Origin: an uncultured Tissierellia bacterium
GTDB lineage: Bacteria > Bacillota > Clostridia > Tissierellales > Peptoniphilaceae
NCBI GenBank assembly: GCA_902489375.1
Contig: CABTZP010000058.1
Span: 1-8,450, forward strand
Reading direction: 5' to 3'
Length of the DNA: 8,450 nucleotides
The number at the start of each line of letters is the position of its first letter. Position 1 is the first letter of the stretch. The notes under the pieces were generated by a model that was not told where the DNA came from, ran no database searches, and saw only the letters and a list, made by a program, of their open reading frames with translations. A program made the position numbers and the translations under genes. Of the stretch, positions 1 to 5,448 are shown piece by piece.

Positions 1-31
1 AGGGTCGCGAGTTCGAATCTCGTCTGCCGCT
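1..31 (+). tRNA. tRNA-Gly (probably GCC), 3' part only
   Basis: Only the 3' end is inside the window. The T-arm is visible: a 5-bp stem (7-11 with 19-23) closes the canonical loop TTCGAAT (12-18). The 3' acceptor strand CTGCCGC (24-30) and a discriminator T (31) follow. The variable region and T-arm (GGGTCGCG...) closely resemble bacterial tRNA-Gly(GCC), and a U discriminator fits glycine. The anticodon lies outside the window, so the identity is an inference. CCA is not encoded: TCC follows the discriminator. Only 5 bp separate it from the next tRNA, so the two are very likely co-transcribed. Confidence 0.8.
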
Positions 32-36
32 TCCCT

Positions 37-107
37 GCGGGTGTAGCTCAGTGGTAGAGCTCCAGCCTTCCAAGCTGGCTACGAGGGTTCGATTCCCTTC
101 ACCCGCT
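37..107 (+). tRNA. tRNA-Gly(TCC)
   Basis: A complete 71-nt cloverleaf. The acceptor strands GCGGGTG (37-43) and CACCCGC (100-106) pair, with discriminator T at 107. The D-arm is GCTCAGTGGTAGAGC. The anticodon stem CCAGC/GCTGG (62-66, 74-78) encloses the loop CTTCCAA with anticodon TCC at 69-71. The T-loop is TTCGATT. It reads GGA and GGG glycine codons. CCA is not encoded (CTT follows), so the CCA-adding enzyme must complete the end. It is the second of three tandem tRNA genes sharing the terminator at 199-240. Confidence 0.97.
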
Positions 108-119
108 CTTCGAAGATGT

Positions 120-193
120 GTGCCATTAGCTCAGCTGGATAGAGCGTCTGGCTACGGACCAGAAGGTCTGGGGTTCGAATCCTCAATGGCACG
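120..193 (+). tRNA. tRNA-Arg(ACG)
   Basis: A complete 74-nt cloverleaf. The acceptor strands GTGCCAT (120-126) and ATGGCAC (186-192) pair perfectly, with discriminator G at 193. The anticodon stem TCTGG/CCAGA (147-151, 159-163) holds the loop CTACGGA with anticodon ACG at 154-156. The T-stem is 169-173 with 181-185 around the loop TTCGAAT. By family knowledge, A34 is deaminated to inosine by TadA so that the tRNA reads CGU, CGC and CGA. CCA is not encoded. It is the last tRNA of the cluster, directly before the terminator. Confidence 0.97.
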
Positions 194-198
194 AATGA

Positions 199-240
199 AA
201 AACCGCTGGAAATAATATTTCCAGCGGTTTTACTTTTTTT
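199..240 (+). terminator. Intrinsic terminator of the tRNA operon
   Basis: A perfect 15-bp inverted repeat (199-213 with 217-231) with the core CCGCTGG/CCAGCGG and a 3-nt loop is followed by TTTT-AC-TTTTTTT. It begins 6 nt after the tRNA-Arg discriminator, so it ends the tRNA transcript. The stem is flanked by A's upstream and T's downstream, so it may also work weakly in the reverse direction. Confidence 0.93.
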
Positions 241-323
241 GAGGAGTGCGAATGAACGGGTTTTGCACCCCACTTTTACCCAATTAAAGAAAGTTTCTTC
301 TATTTATTTTTTACTAGAAAATA

Positions 324-352
324 TTTTCACTCAAGAGTCTCTATTGCATAAT
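324..352 (+). promoter_or_regulatory. Candidate sigma-A promoter P1 for the dehydratase operon
   Basis: TTTTCA (324-329, 4 of 6 to TTGACA) and CATAAT (347-352, 5 of 6 to TATAAT) are separated by exactly 17 bp in AT-rich DNA. Transcription would begin near 359 and give a leader of about 120 nt before the gene at 478. It lies between the tRNA terminator and that gene. It is a consensus match only; P2 downstream is an alternative or an addition. Confidence 0.45.
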
Positions 353-385
353 GGCCTTTTTGTCCATAGAAATTTTTAGGGCCTA

Positions 386-394
386 TGCTATAAT
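386..394 (+). promoter_or_regulatory. Candidate extended -10 promoter P2 for the dehydratase operon
   Basis: TGC followed by a perfect TATAAT (389-394) forms an extended -10 element. No good -35 hexamer lies 16-18 bp upstream, which is usual for extended -10 promoters. The expected start near 400-402 falls inside the palindrome TGTTTGTAAACA (400-411), so a repressor could act there. The leader would be about 77 nt. Confidence 0.6.
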
Positions 395-414
395 CGAATT
401 GTTTGTAAACAGGC

Positions 415-448
415 ATGAATCACTTTTTCCGTATTGATGGAAATTCAT
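415..448 (+). other. Leader hairpin upstream of the dehydratase gene
   Basis: ATGAAT (415-420) pairs with ATTCAT (443-448). A contiguous inner stem, TTCC/GGAA (427-430 with 439-442), stacks on it, with a 6-nt bulge on the 5' side and an 8-nt loop. It lies in the leader of both candidate transcripts and ends about 16 nt before the ribosome binding site. No poly-U follows, so it is not a terminator. It matches no riboswitch class I know and may be a chance structure in AT-rich DNA. Confidence 0.3.
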
Positions 449-477
449 ATAGAAATAATTGATTAGGAAGGATTCTT

Positions 478-1773
478 ATGATTGATGTCATTGATCGTTT
501 TGGCACCTATCTTTCAGATAATGTTGATAACCATCCAGAAAAAATTGATACCTTATTAACTGCGGCGTATAGGATTTATGGCCGTTTTTTAAAAACACAG
601 ATGGCTAAGGAAAAAATCATCGGAAACGATTTAAGCTCAAGCTTGTATGGCTTTTCTGAATCCTGTAAATGGATGATTCGAGGACTGGAAGATCCACAAA
701 GTTCGGCTATGGTTAACCTGTTTTTTCCCTCTGAAATCCTTTTGGCTATGGATATTAATCCAATGTTTGTTGAGGGGATTTCCGGATTTATGAGGGCGAC
801 CAAGGCTGAAAGAGGCTTTATCGACTTTTTTGAAAGCGATGAGTATCCGAAAAGCCTTTGTTCCTATCATAAAATTGCCTTAGGGGCGGTTAGTTCTCAG
901 GTGCTAAGCCCCATGCCTTTGGTGATGAATACGACCGCGTACTGTGACGCAAATCAGTTGACCTTTAAGGCCCTTTCGAAATATTGGAAAGTTCCGCATT
1001 TTCAGCTTGACGTTCCCCGTGGGGAATACCGGCCGGAGAAACTTCAATATGTCAAGGAACAAATCCAGGCCATGGTCCCCTTGATCGAAAAAACCTATGG
1101 GAAAAAGGTAGATTGGGACCGATTAAGAGAAGTGATTCACTTGGAAAATCAAACTTCTGCGCTGCAAAGAAAAGCCTACCAGCTAACCAAAACAAAATAT
1201 TTTCCCAAAACGACCGGGGAAGAAATGAATCTGATATTCTTCTCTCATGTCCTAAAAGGATCGAAAACGGCTTACGAATACTATCAGTTGCTGGTCTCCG
1301 ATCTTGAAGAAGCCCCTCTTCTGGAGGAGGCGCCCCATAAAAAAATTTTCTGGATCCATACCCTCCCTCAAGCGATTGAAGGAGTAAATGATCTTTTTGG
1401 GGAAGAAGGCCCCCTGCTTTTAACCTTCGCGGATATCAACCTTGACATGATTGATGACTTGGATGAAGAAGATCCCATCCTGGCCATGGCTCAAAGGGTC
1501 ATCAACAATGTCTATCGACCGGGCATTGAAGCGCGAATTTTCAAGGGCTTAGAATATGCAAAGGATCTTGATGTTGATGGGGTCATTTATTTTAACCACT
1601 GGGGATGCAAGCTGACTTTGGGCGGAAGTCAGCTTGCGAAAGAAACCTATGATCAAGCTGGCATCCCGACCCTCATTTTAGAAGGAGATGGGGCCGACCC
1701 TAAAAATTCCAATCAAGGGCAGATGCTTACTCGCTTGGAAGCCTTCGCAGAAATGCTGGAGGACCGAAAATGA
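478..1773 (+). CDS. 2-hydroxyacyl-CoA dehydratase (D component) family protein
   Basis: This 431-residue cytosolic protein has no signal peptide or membrane segment and resembles the HgdA/HgdB-FldB/FldC-BcrB/BcrC family. Members bind a [4Fe-4S] cluster and carry out ATP-driven, radical-based dehydration or reduction of CoA thioesters. Visible family landmarks are the FFPSEILLAMDINP segment (82-95), C128 in CSYHK, C156 in NTTAYCDANQ and C377 in HWGCK. These three cysteines are the likely cluster ligands; C63 is the only other cysteine. The length suits a D subunit. The start is well supported: AGGAAGG (465-471) lies 6 nt before the ATG. The gene overlaps the activase fusion by ATGA, so the two products probably form one complex. 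No CoA-transferase or acyl-CoA dehydrogenase is nearby, so the substrate cannot be assigned. The double-cubane cluster proteins belong to the same superfamily, but four cysteines are too few for that cluster in this chain. Confidence 0.85.
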   Translation: MIDVIDRFGTYLSDNVDNHPEKIDTLLTAAYRIYGRFLKTQMAKEKIIGNDLSSSLYGFSESCKWMIRGLEDPQSSAMVNLFFPSEILLAMDINPMFVEGISGFMRATKAERGFIDFFESDEYPKSLCSYHKIALGAVSSQVLSPMPLVMNTTAYCDANQLTFKALSKYWKVPHFQLDVPRGEYRPEKLQYVKEQIQAMVPLIEKTYGKKVDWDRLREVIHLENQTSALQRKAYQLTKTKYFPKTTGEEMNLIFFSHVLKGSKTAYEYYQLLVSDLEEAPLLEEAPHKKIFWIHTLPQAIEGVNDLFGEEGPLLLTFADINLDMIDDLDEEDPILAMAQRVINNVYRPGIEARIFKGLEYAKDLDVDGVIYFNHWGCKLTLGGSQLAKETYDQAGIPTLILEGDGADPKNSNQGQMLTRLEAFAEMLEDRK

Positions 1774-3488
1774 ATTATCTTTGTAAATATGCGCCTGTGG
1801 AGCTTTTTCAGAGCTTTGGGGAAGAAGTTTCTTATAAAAATCCTTCCATTCGCTTTATCGAAGAAGAAAAGGTTTCTTTGCATCGAAATGTCTGCGGCTT
1901 TTGCCGGGCCTTGGATCAGGTTTACGCGCAAGGAAATCAGGAGGATTTAATTCTTACGAGCTGCTGTAATTCCATCGATGCCTTAAATACCACGCTAAAA
2001 GAGCGGGGGGTGAAAACCTGGATGGTCCCCATTCCCTTCCAGCAGGAAGATTGCCATATTCAGGGGTATGCAAAGGTGTTAAAAAATCTGGCGAAAACGC
2101 TGGAAAAGGAAAAAAATCAGCCTTTTGACCCTCAGGCCTTTCGAAACGCTTTTCCCTTGAGGGAGGAAAAAGAACCGGTTCCTTATCTCGCGCTTTTGGG
2201 GTCAAGACTTCCTCAAGGGCTCCTTGATTATATGTCTAGCCGCAGTCAGCTCCCCATCAAAAATTATACCTGCACCAGTGATCGGAATTTAGGCCAGCCC
2301 CCGGAGACAGACGATTTTGATGGGCTGATGAACTGGTATGCGCAGGCTCTTCTCCGTCAGCGCTCCTGCATGAGAATGGCTGATAACACGGACCATCGCC
2401 ATCTCTTTAACGATCCTTTTTTGAGGGGCGGGATTTTTTGCACGGTTTCTTTCTGTGATTTTTATGCCTTTGAATATGCTTATTTTAAAAACCATACGAC
2501 GCTTCCCGTCGTCAAAATCGAAACGGATTATACAGATCAGGAATCAGGCCAGATCGAAACTCGGCTGGAAGCTTTTTTTGAGACGATCAAAGGGCTAGGA
2601 TATGCTCAAAAGATTAATCCATCTTCAGCGAAAGAAGGCCCTGATTCTAAAAATTTGGAAAGGATCCACTTTATGAATTCAGCTCATTCCAATGCCTCAG
2701 TGGGTTATGACAGGGACCATTATTTTGCTGGCATTGATTCTGGATCGACGTCAACCAATTGTGTAATTATTAAAGGAGATCAGCTCGTTGCTTCCGGTTC
2801 TCGTCTTACCGGAGTGGATGTTCAAAAATCAGCCGATCTCATCCTAACGCAGTGTATAAACGAAGCAAATCTAAAAAAAGAAGACATTCTTTCCATTACA
2901 ACAACCGGCTATGGCAGAAATCGAATTGATTTAAAAGATAATGATGTCACAGAAATTTCCTGTCATGCGGCCGGAGCTCATTTTTTGAATCCAAAAGTTC
3001 ATACGGTCATTGATATTGGAGGTCAAGATTCCAAAGTTATTCATCTGGATGATCAAGGCCGGGTGATCAATTTTGCCATGAATGATAAATGTGCGGCCGG
3101 GACGGGAAAATTTTTAGAGTTGATGGCCATGACCCTGGGTATGACCGTAGAAGAGATGAGTAAAAAGGGATTGGAATACAAACGAGAGATTAAAATCTCC
3201 AGTATGTGTTCGGTTTTCGCTCAGTCTGAAGTCGTTTCCCTGATTGCTGATGGCTATGATGTTGCTGATATTATCCACGGTCTTAATGTTTCTGTCGCCA
3301 ACAAAGTTTTAGCCCTGGGCGGAAGGCGGGGGATGGAAGAAGAATTTATGATGACCGGTGGCGTTGCCAGGAATCAGGGCGTTCGTGAAGTCATTGAAAA
3401 AAAAGTGGGCAGGAAGCTAACCATCCATGAAAATCCTGACATTTGTGGGGCTATCGGAGCGGCCCTCTATGCCCGTGGAGGAATATAG
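1770..3488 (+). CDS. Fusion: D-component-like domain plus BadF/BcrA/HgdC-type activase ATPase
   Basis: This 572-residue cytosolic protein has two halves. Residues 1 to about 290 look like a 2-hydroxyacyl-CoA dehydratase subunit that begins directly at the CKYAPVEL motif, followed by C42-x2-C45, C65-C66 in LTSCCNSID, and C224-x4-C229. After a linker (about 290-317), residues 318-572 form a complete ASKHA-fold activator: phosphate-binding GIDSGSTSTN (321-330), TTGYGR (378-383), DIGGQDSK (415-422), TGGVARN (529-535) and GAIGAAL near the end. C441 (NDKCAAGTG) and C480 (SSMCSVFAQSEV) match the two cysteines that hold the single [4Fe-4S] cluster between activator monomers. Such activators inject an electron into the D component at the cost of ATP. 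The start overlaps the upstream stop (ATGA), with GGAGGA at 1758-1763. Fusion makes the electron donor an obligate partner of the complex. The substrate is unknown. Confidence 0.88.
   Translation: MNYLCKYAPVELFQSFGEEVSYKNPSIRFIEEEKVSLHRNVCGFCRALDQVYAQGNQEDLILTSCCNSIDALNTTLKERGVKTWMVPIPFQQEDCHIQGYAKVLKNLAKTLEKEKNQPFDPQAFRNAFPLREEKEPVPYLALLGSRLPQGLLDYMSSRSQLPIKNYTCTSDRNLGQPPETDDFDGLMNWYAQALLRQRSCMRMADNTDHRHLFNDPFLRGGIFCTVSFCDFYAFEYAYFKNHTTLPVVKIETDYTDQESGQIETRLEAFFETIKGLGYAQKINPSSAKEGPDSKNLERIHFMNSAHSNASVGYDRDHYFAGIDSGSTSTNCVIIKGDQLVASGSRLTGVDVQKSADLILTQCINEANLKKEDILSITTTGYGRNRIDLKDNDVTEISCHAAGAHFLNPKVHTVIDIGGQDSKVIHLDDQGRVINFAMNDKCAAGTGKFLELMAMTLGMTVEEMSKKGLEYKREIKISSMCSVFAQSEVVSLIADGYDVADIIHGLNVSVANKVLALGGRRGMEEEFMMTGGVARNQGVREVIEKKVGRKLTIHENPDICGAIGAALYARGGI
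2657..2675 (+). promoter_or_regulatory. Possible internal ribosome binding site and start for a free activase
   Basis: Inside the fusion gene, GGAAAGGA (2657-2664) lies 8 nt before an in-frame ATG (2673-2675, codon 302). The motif matches the 5' six bases of AAAGGAGG with good aligned spacing. The ATG falls in the interdomain linker, 16 residues before the first residue of the activase domain. Initiation here would give a 271-residue protein, about the size of stand-alone HgdC-type activators (about 260). This is inferred from sequence only. Confidence 0.4.
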
Positions 3489-3518
3489 TTCAAATTGCTC
3501 ATTCGATCGATCCGATCA

Positions 3519-3554
3519 ATCTCACCTGATAAAAGAGGTGAGATTTTTTTCTTT
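3519..3554 (+). terminator. Intrinsic terminator of the dehydratase operon
   Basis: A 9-bp perfect stem, ATCTCACCT with AGGTGAGAT (3519-3527 with 3536-3544), an 8-nt loop and a T-tract (TTTTTTT-C-TTTT). It lies 30 nt after the stop of the activase fusion, so it separates that two-gene unit from the ruv operon. Confidence 0.92.
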
Positions 3555-3593
3555 TGCCGTTTTTTTCTGTCCATCGAAAGGGACGAATTAGTG

Positions 3594-3599
3594 TATACT
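3594..3599 (+). promoter_or_regulatory. Candidate -10 element of the ruv-queA-tgt operon promoter
   Basis: TATACT (5 of 6 to TATAAT) lies just after the terminator at 3519-3554 and about 30 nt before the first gene. I see no convincing -35 hexamer at 16-18 bp and no TGn extension, so the promoter looks weak or activator-dependent. TGTAT-N5-ATACA (3592-3606) forms a short inverted repeat across the -10 and expected start. Some promoter is needed here because the upstream operon is terminated. Confidence 0.45.
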
Positions 3600-3613
3600 G
3601 GATACAAACTTTG

Positions 3614-3623
3614 AAAGGATGGA
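3614..3623 (+). promoter_or_regulatory. Ribosome binding site that argues for the TTG start at 3631
   Basis: AAAGGATGGA is a good Shine-Dalgarno sequence. It abuts and includes the ATG at 3619, which leaves no spacer for that codon, but lies 7 nt before an in-frame TTG at 3631. The spacing therefore favours TTG, a start codon also used by queA in this operon. Confidence 0.55.
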
Positions 3624-3630
3624 TTTTGTT

Positions 3631-4350
3631 TTGCTGGACCGTGTGGAAGATCTTGAAGAAAATTTAGAATATCAGTTCCTCTTTGAGAATGACCCGGAAT
3701 CGATCCACCTTATTCTTTCCATGATCGATCTAGACCATCCGAAGACGAATCTTCACCCCAAATATTTGCTGATGAAGAACATTAGTCGGTCCTTAAACCG
3801 GGCTTTGCGGAGCAGGAAAGATAGGGCCTTTATTATTCGTGCCATCCGGCAGATGATTAATGATGATGTCCACCGCTTTGAGCTGGCCATTGTCTTAAAA
3901 GCCTACCCGCTGAATTCAGAATTCTCCTCCTGGATCGATCATCTTGAGCGAATCGCTCTGGAGAATTTTTCACCGAAAGAGCTTGAAAAAATGCAGTTTC
4001 TCTATCAGGACGCCAAGGCGGGAAAAGCCATGGCCGTTAAGAGTAAGCTCTATCATTGGCTGAGCTGGAGAACGGATTCCTATCATGACCTCCATCGGCT
4101 TTCCAATCTCTTTTGTTCGAAGGTGATCAAAAAGAAAATCTACTTGGTTAATGACCATCTCGACCGTCAAATCGTATTGGATTTTGATAACTTAAATCGA
4201 CTAAAAGATGAAGAATCTTCGCTCACCATCAAAGATTTGAATTTCATCTACCGAAAGATTCGCCAATATATGTCTTCAAATGTTGTTCGCATTTACAAGG
4301 ATTGTATCTGGGAAGCGATCAATGAAGCCGTCCTGGAAAGGTACCAGTGA
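3631..4350 (+). CDS. Unrecognised helical protein heading the ruv operon
   Basis: I do not recognise this protein. It has 239 residues from the TTG start (243 from the ATG at 3619), no signal peptide, no membrane segment and no obvious catalytic motif. It is rich in charged and hydrophobic residues spaced as in amphipathic helices. A basic stretch (SRSLNRALRSRKDR) lies near residue 53, and the sequence ends in a predicted helix (WEAINEAVLERYQ). Only two cysteines are present and they are far apart, so a metal site is unlikely. The TTG start is chosen because AAAGGATGGA is well spaced for it. Its TGA stop overlaps the ruvC ATG by one base, so it is translationally coupled to the Holliday junction resolvase. 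A role linked to recombination or its regulation is possible from context only. Confidence 0.8.
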   Translation: MLDRVEDLEENLEYQFLFENDPESIHLILSMIDLDHPKTNLHPKYLLMKNISRSLNRALRSRKDRAFIIRAIRQMINDDVHRFELAIVLKAYPLNSEFSSWIDHLERIALENFSPKELEKMQFLYQDAKAGKAMAVKSKLYHWLSWRTDSYHDLHRLSNLFCSKVIKKKIYLVNDHLDRQIVLDFDNLNRLKDEESSLTIKDLNFIYRKIRQYMSSNVVRIYKDCIWEAINEAVLERYQ

Positions 4351-4844
4351 TGATCATCCTTGGAATAGATCCAGGCATTGCCCTAGTTGGCTATGGATTG
4401 ATTGACTTTGATGGAAATCATCTTCGCTGTCTCGAGTACGGATGCATCTCGACACCGGCAGGAATGCCGCTTCCTGACCGTCTTTTGATTATTGCTCAGG
4501 AAATGGATCAAATTATTAACCAGTTTAGACCCGACGAGGTTTCCTTTGAGGAGCTTTTTTTCTATCAGAATAAAAAAACGGCTATGATGGTGGCTCAGGC
4601 CAGGGGCGTCGAGATCTATTGTGCAAAGAAAGAAAATCTTCCCCTCTATGAGTACACGCCCCTGCAAATAAAACAGGCCATTACAGGTTATGGAAGAGCC
4701 AATAAAATTCAAATTCAACAGTCCATTCAAAAGCTCTTACACCTTACCGAACTTCCGAACCCGGATGATGCCGCAGATGGGCTGGCCGCCGCGATTTGCC
4801 ATGGCTTTGCTCAGCGTTTTAAAGAAGAATATCGAATGGAGTAG
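4350..4844 (+). CDS. ruvC: Crossover junction endodeoxyribonuclease RuvC
   Basis: RuvC cuts Holliday junctions symmetrically as a dimer once RuvAB has moved them. This 164-residue protein starts MIILGIDPG and carries the four metal-binding acidic residues of the RNase H-like fold: D7 (GIDPG), E67 (SFEELFF), D140 and D143 (PDDAADGLAAAICH), matching E. coli D7, E66, D138 and D141. The family motif QARGVE is at 83-88. The length is normal for the family. I chose the ATG at 4350, which overlaps the upstream TGA and has GGAAAGG (4335-4341) 8 nt before it; a GTG at 4347 is in frame but less likely. ruvA follows after 2 nt, so all three Ruv proteins come from one transcript. Confidence 0.97.
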   Translation: MIILGIDPGIALVGYGLIDFDGNHLRCLEYGCISTPAGMPLPDRLLIIAQEMDQIINQFRPDEVSFEELFFYQNKKTAMMVAQARGVEIYCAKKENLPLYEYTPLQIKQAITGYGRANKIQIQQSIQKLLHLTELPNPDDAADGLAAAICHGFAQRFKEEYRME

Positions 4845-4846
4845 TC

Positions 4847-5437
4847 ATGATTGATTATCTTATCGGTCAGGTTTCCCGAATCGATGAAGAAGGAATCATC
4901 ATCGAACAATCGGGTATAGGTTATCGGATTGCGGCATCCCTTCAATCGATGTCGCATTTTCATGTCGGAGAAACCTGTAAAATCTACACGGCTTTGCTGG
5001 TTCGTGAGGATGCCCTGCAGCTTTATGGTTTTTATAGCCTCAGAGAAAGAGAACTCTTTGGCCTCTTGACAAAGGTTTCGGCTGTCGGCCCAAAATCAGC
5101 CATGGCCATCTTATCGGCCTTAGATGAAAATGAACTGATTTCATCGATTTTAAATCATGATATTAACGCCCTAACGAAGGCCCCTGGGATCGGCAAAAAA
5201 ACCGCTTCCCGCATCATCCTTGAACTCGTCGATCCCCTGAAAAAGATTGGTTTTTTGCCTATGCCGGAGGGAGAAAAACCAAAAGAGCCAGCGCTTTCTG
5301 AACAATATGAGATTGCCCTGGAAGCCCTGATCAATCTGGGCTATGGAAGATCTGAAGCAAAAGAAGCGCTTCAGACCTTAGAAGAGGGGTTAAGCCTGGA
5401 GCAGGCCGTTCGGCTGGCCTTGCAGAATTTATCCTGA
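4847..5437 (+). CDS. ruvA: Holliday junction branch migration protein RuvA
   Basis: RuvA tetramers hold the four-way junction flat and load RuvB rings on opposite arms. This 196-residue protein (about 200 is usual) has the N-terminal OB-fold domain (1 to about 62), followed by two helix-hairpin-helix motifs: SAVGPKSAMAILSAL around 78-92 and KAPGIGKKTASRIILEL around 111-127. An acidic, proline-containing flexible linker precedes the C-terminal three-helix domain (about 148-196, with ALINLGYGRSEAKEAL), which contacts RuvB. The ATG follows the ruvC stop by 2 nt, with GGAG at 4838-4841. ruvB starts 11 nt downstream behind a strong site. Confidence 0.97.
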   Translation: MIDYLIGQVSRIDEEGIIIEQSGIGYRIAASLQSMSHFHVGETCKIYTALLVREDALQLYGFYSLRERELFGLLTKVSAVGPKSAMAILSALDENELISSILNHDINALTKAPGIGKKTASRIILELVDPLKKIGFLPMPEGEKPKEPALSEQYEIALEALINLGYGRSEAKEALQTLEEGLSLEQAVRLALQNLS

Positions 5438-5448
5438 AAGGAGGGGAC

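Noticed and set aside
79..273. A 64-codon minus-strand reading frame across the tRNA genes.
   Set aside because: Its translation (RIRTPDLLVRSQTLYPAEL and VKGIEPS segments) is the well-known artefact from reading the antisense of tRNA genes. It also runs through the terminator.
1..477. An integrated element using a tRNA 3' end as attachment site.
   Set aside because: No integrase, no repeat of a tRNA 3' end and no change in gene type are visible. The tRNA cluster ends in an intact terminator.
241..477. A small gene or structured RNA in the gap between the tRNA terminator and the dehydratase gene.
   Set aside because: No reading frame there has a ribosome binding site. Apart from the promoter candidates, palindrome and leader hairpin, nothing supports a gene.
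478..1773. The first dehydratase-family protein as a complete double-cubane cluster protein.
   Set aside because: It has only four cysteines (63, 128, 156, 377), too few to hold both cubanes in one chain. A [4Fe-4S] D subunit fits better.
3505..3517. Three GATC sites within 13 bases before the terminator.
   Set aside because: GATC is frequent across the window and this small cluster has no further structure. Chance is the simplest explanation.
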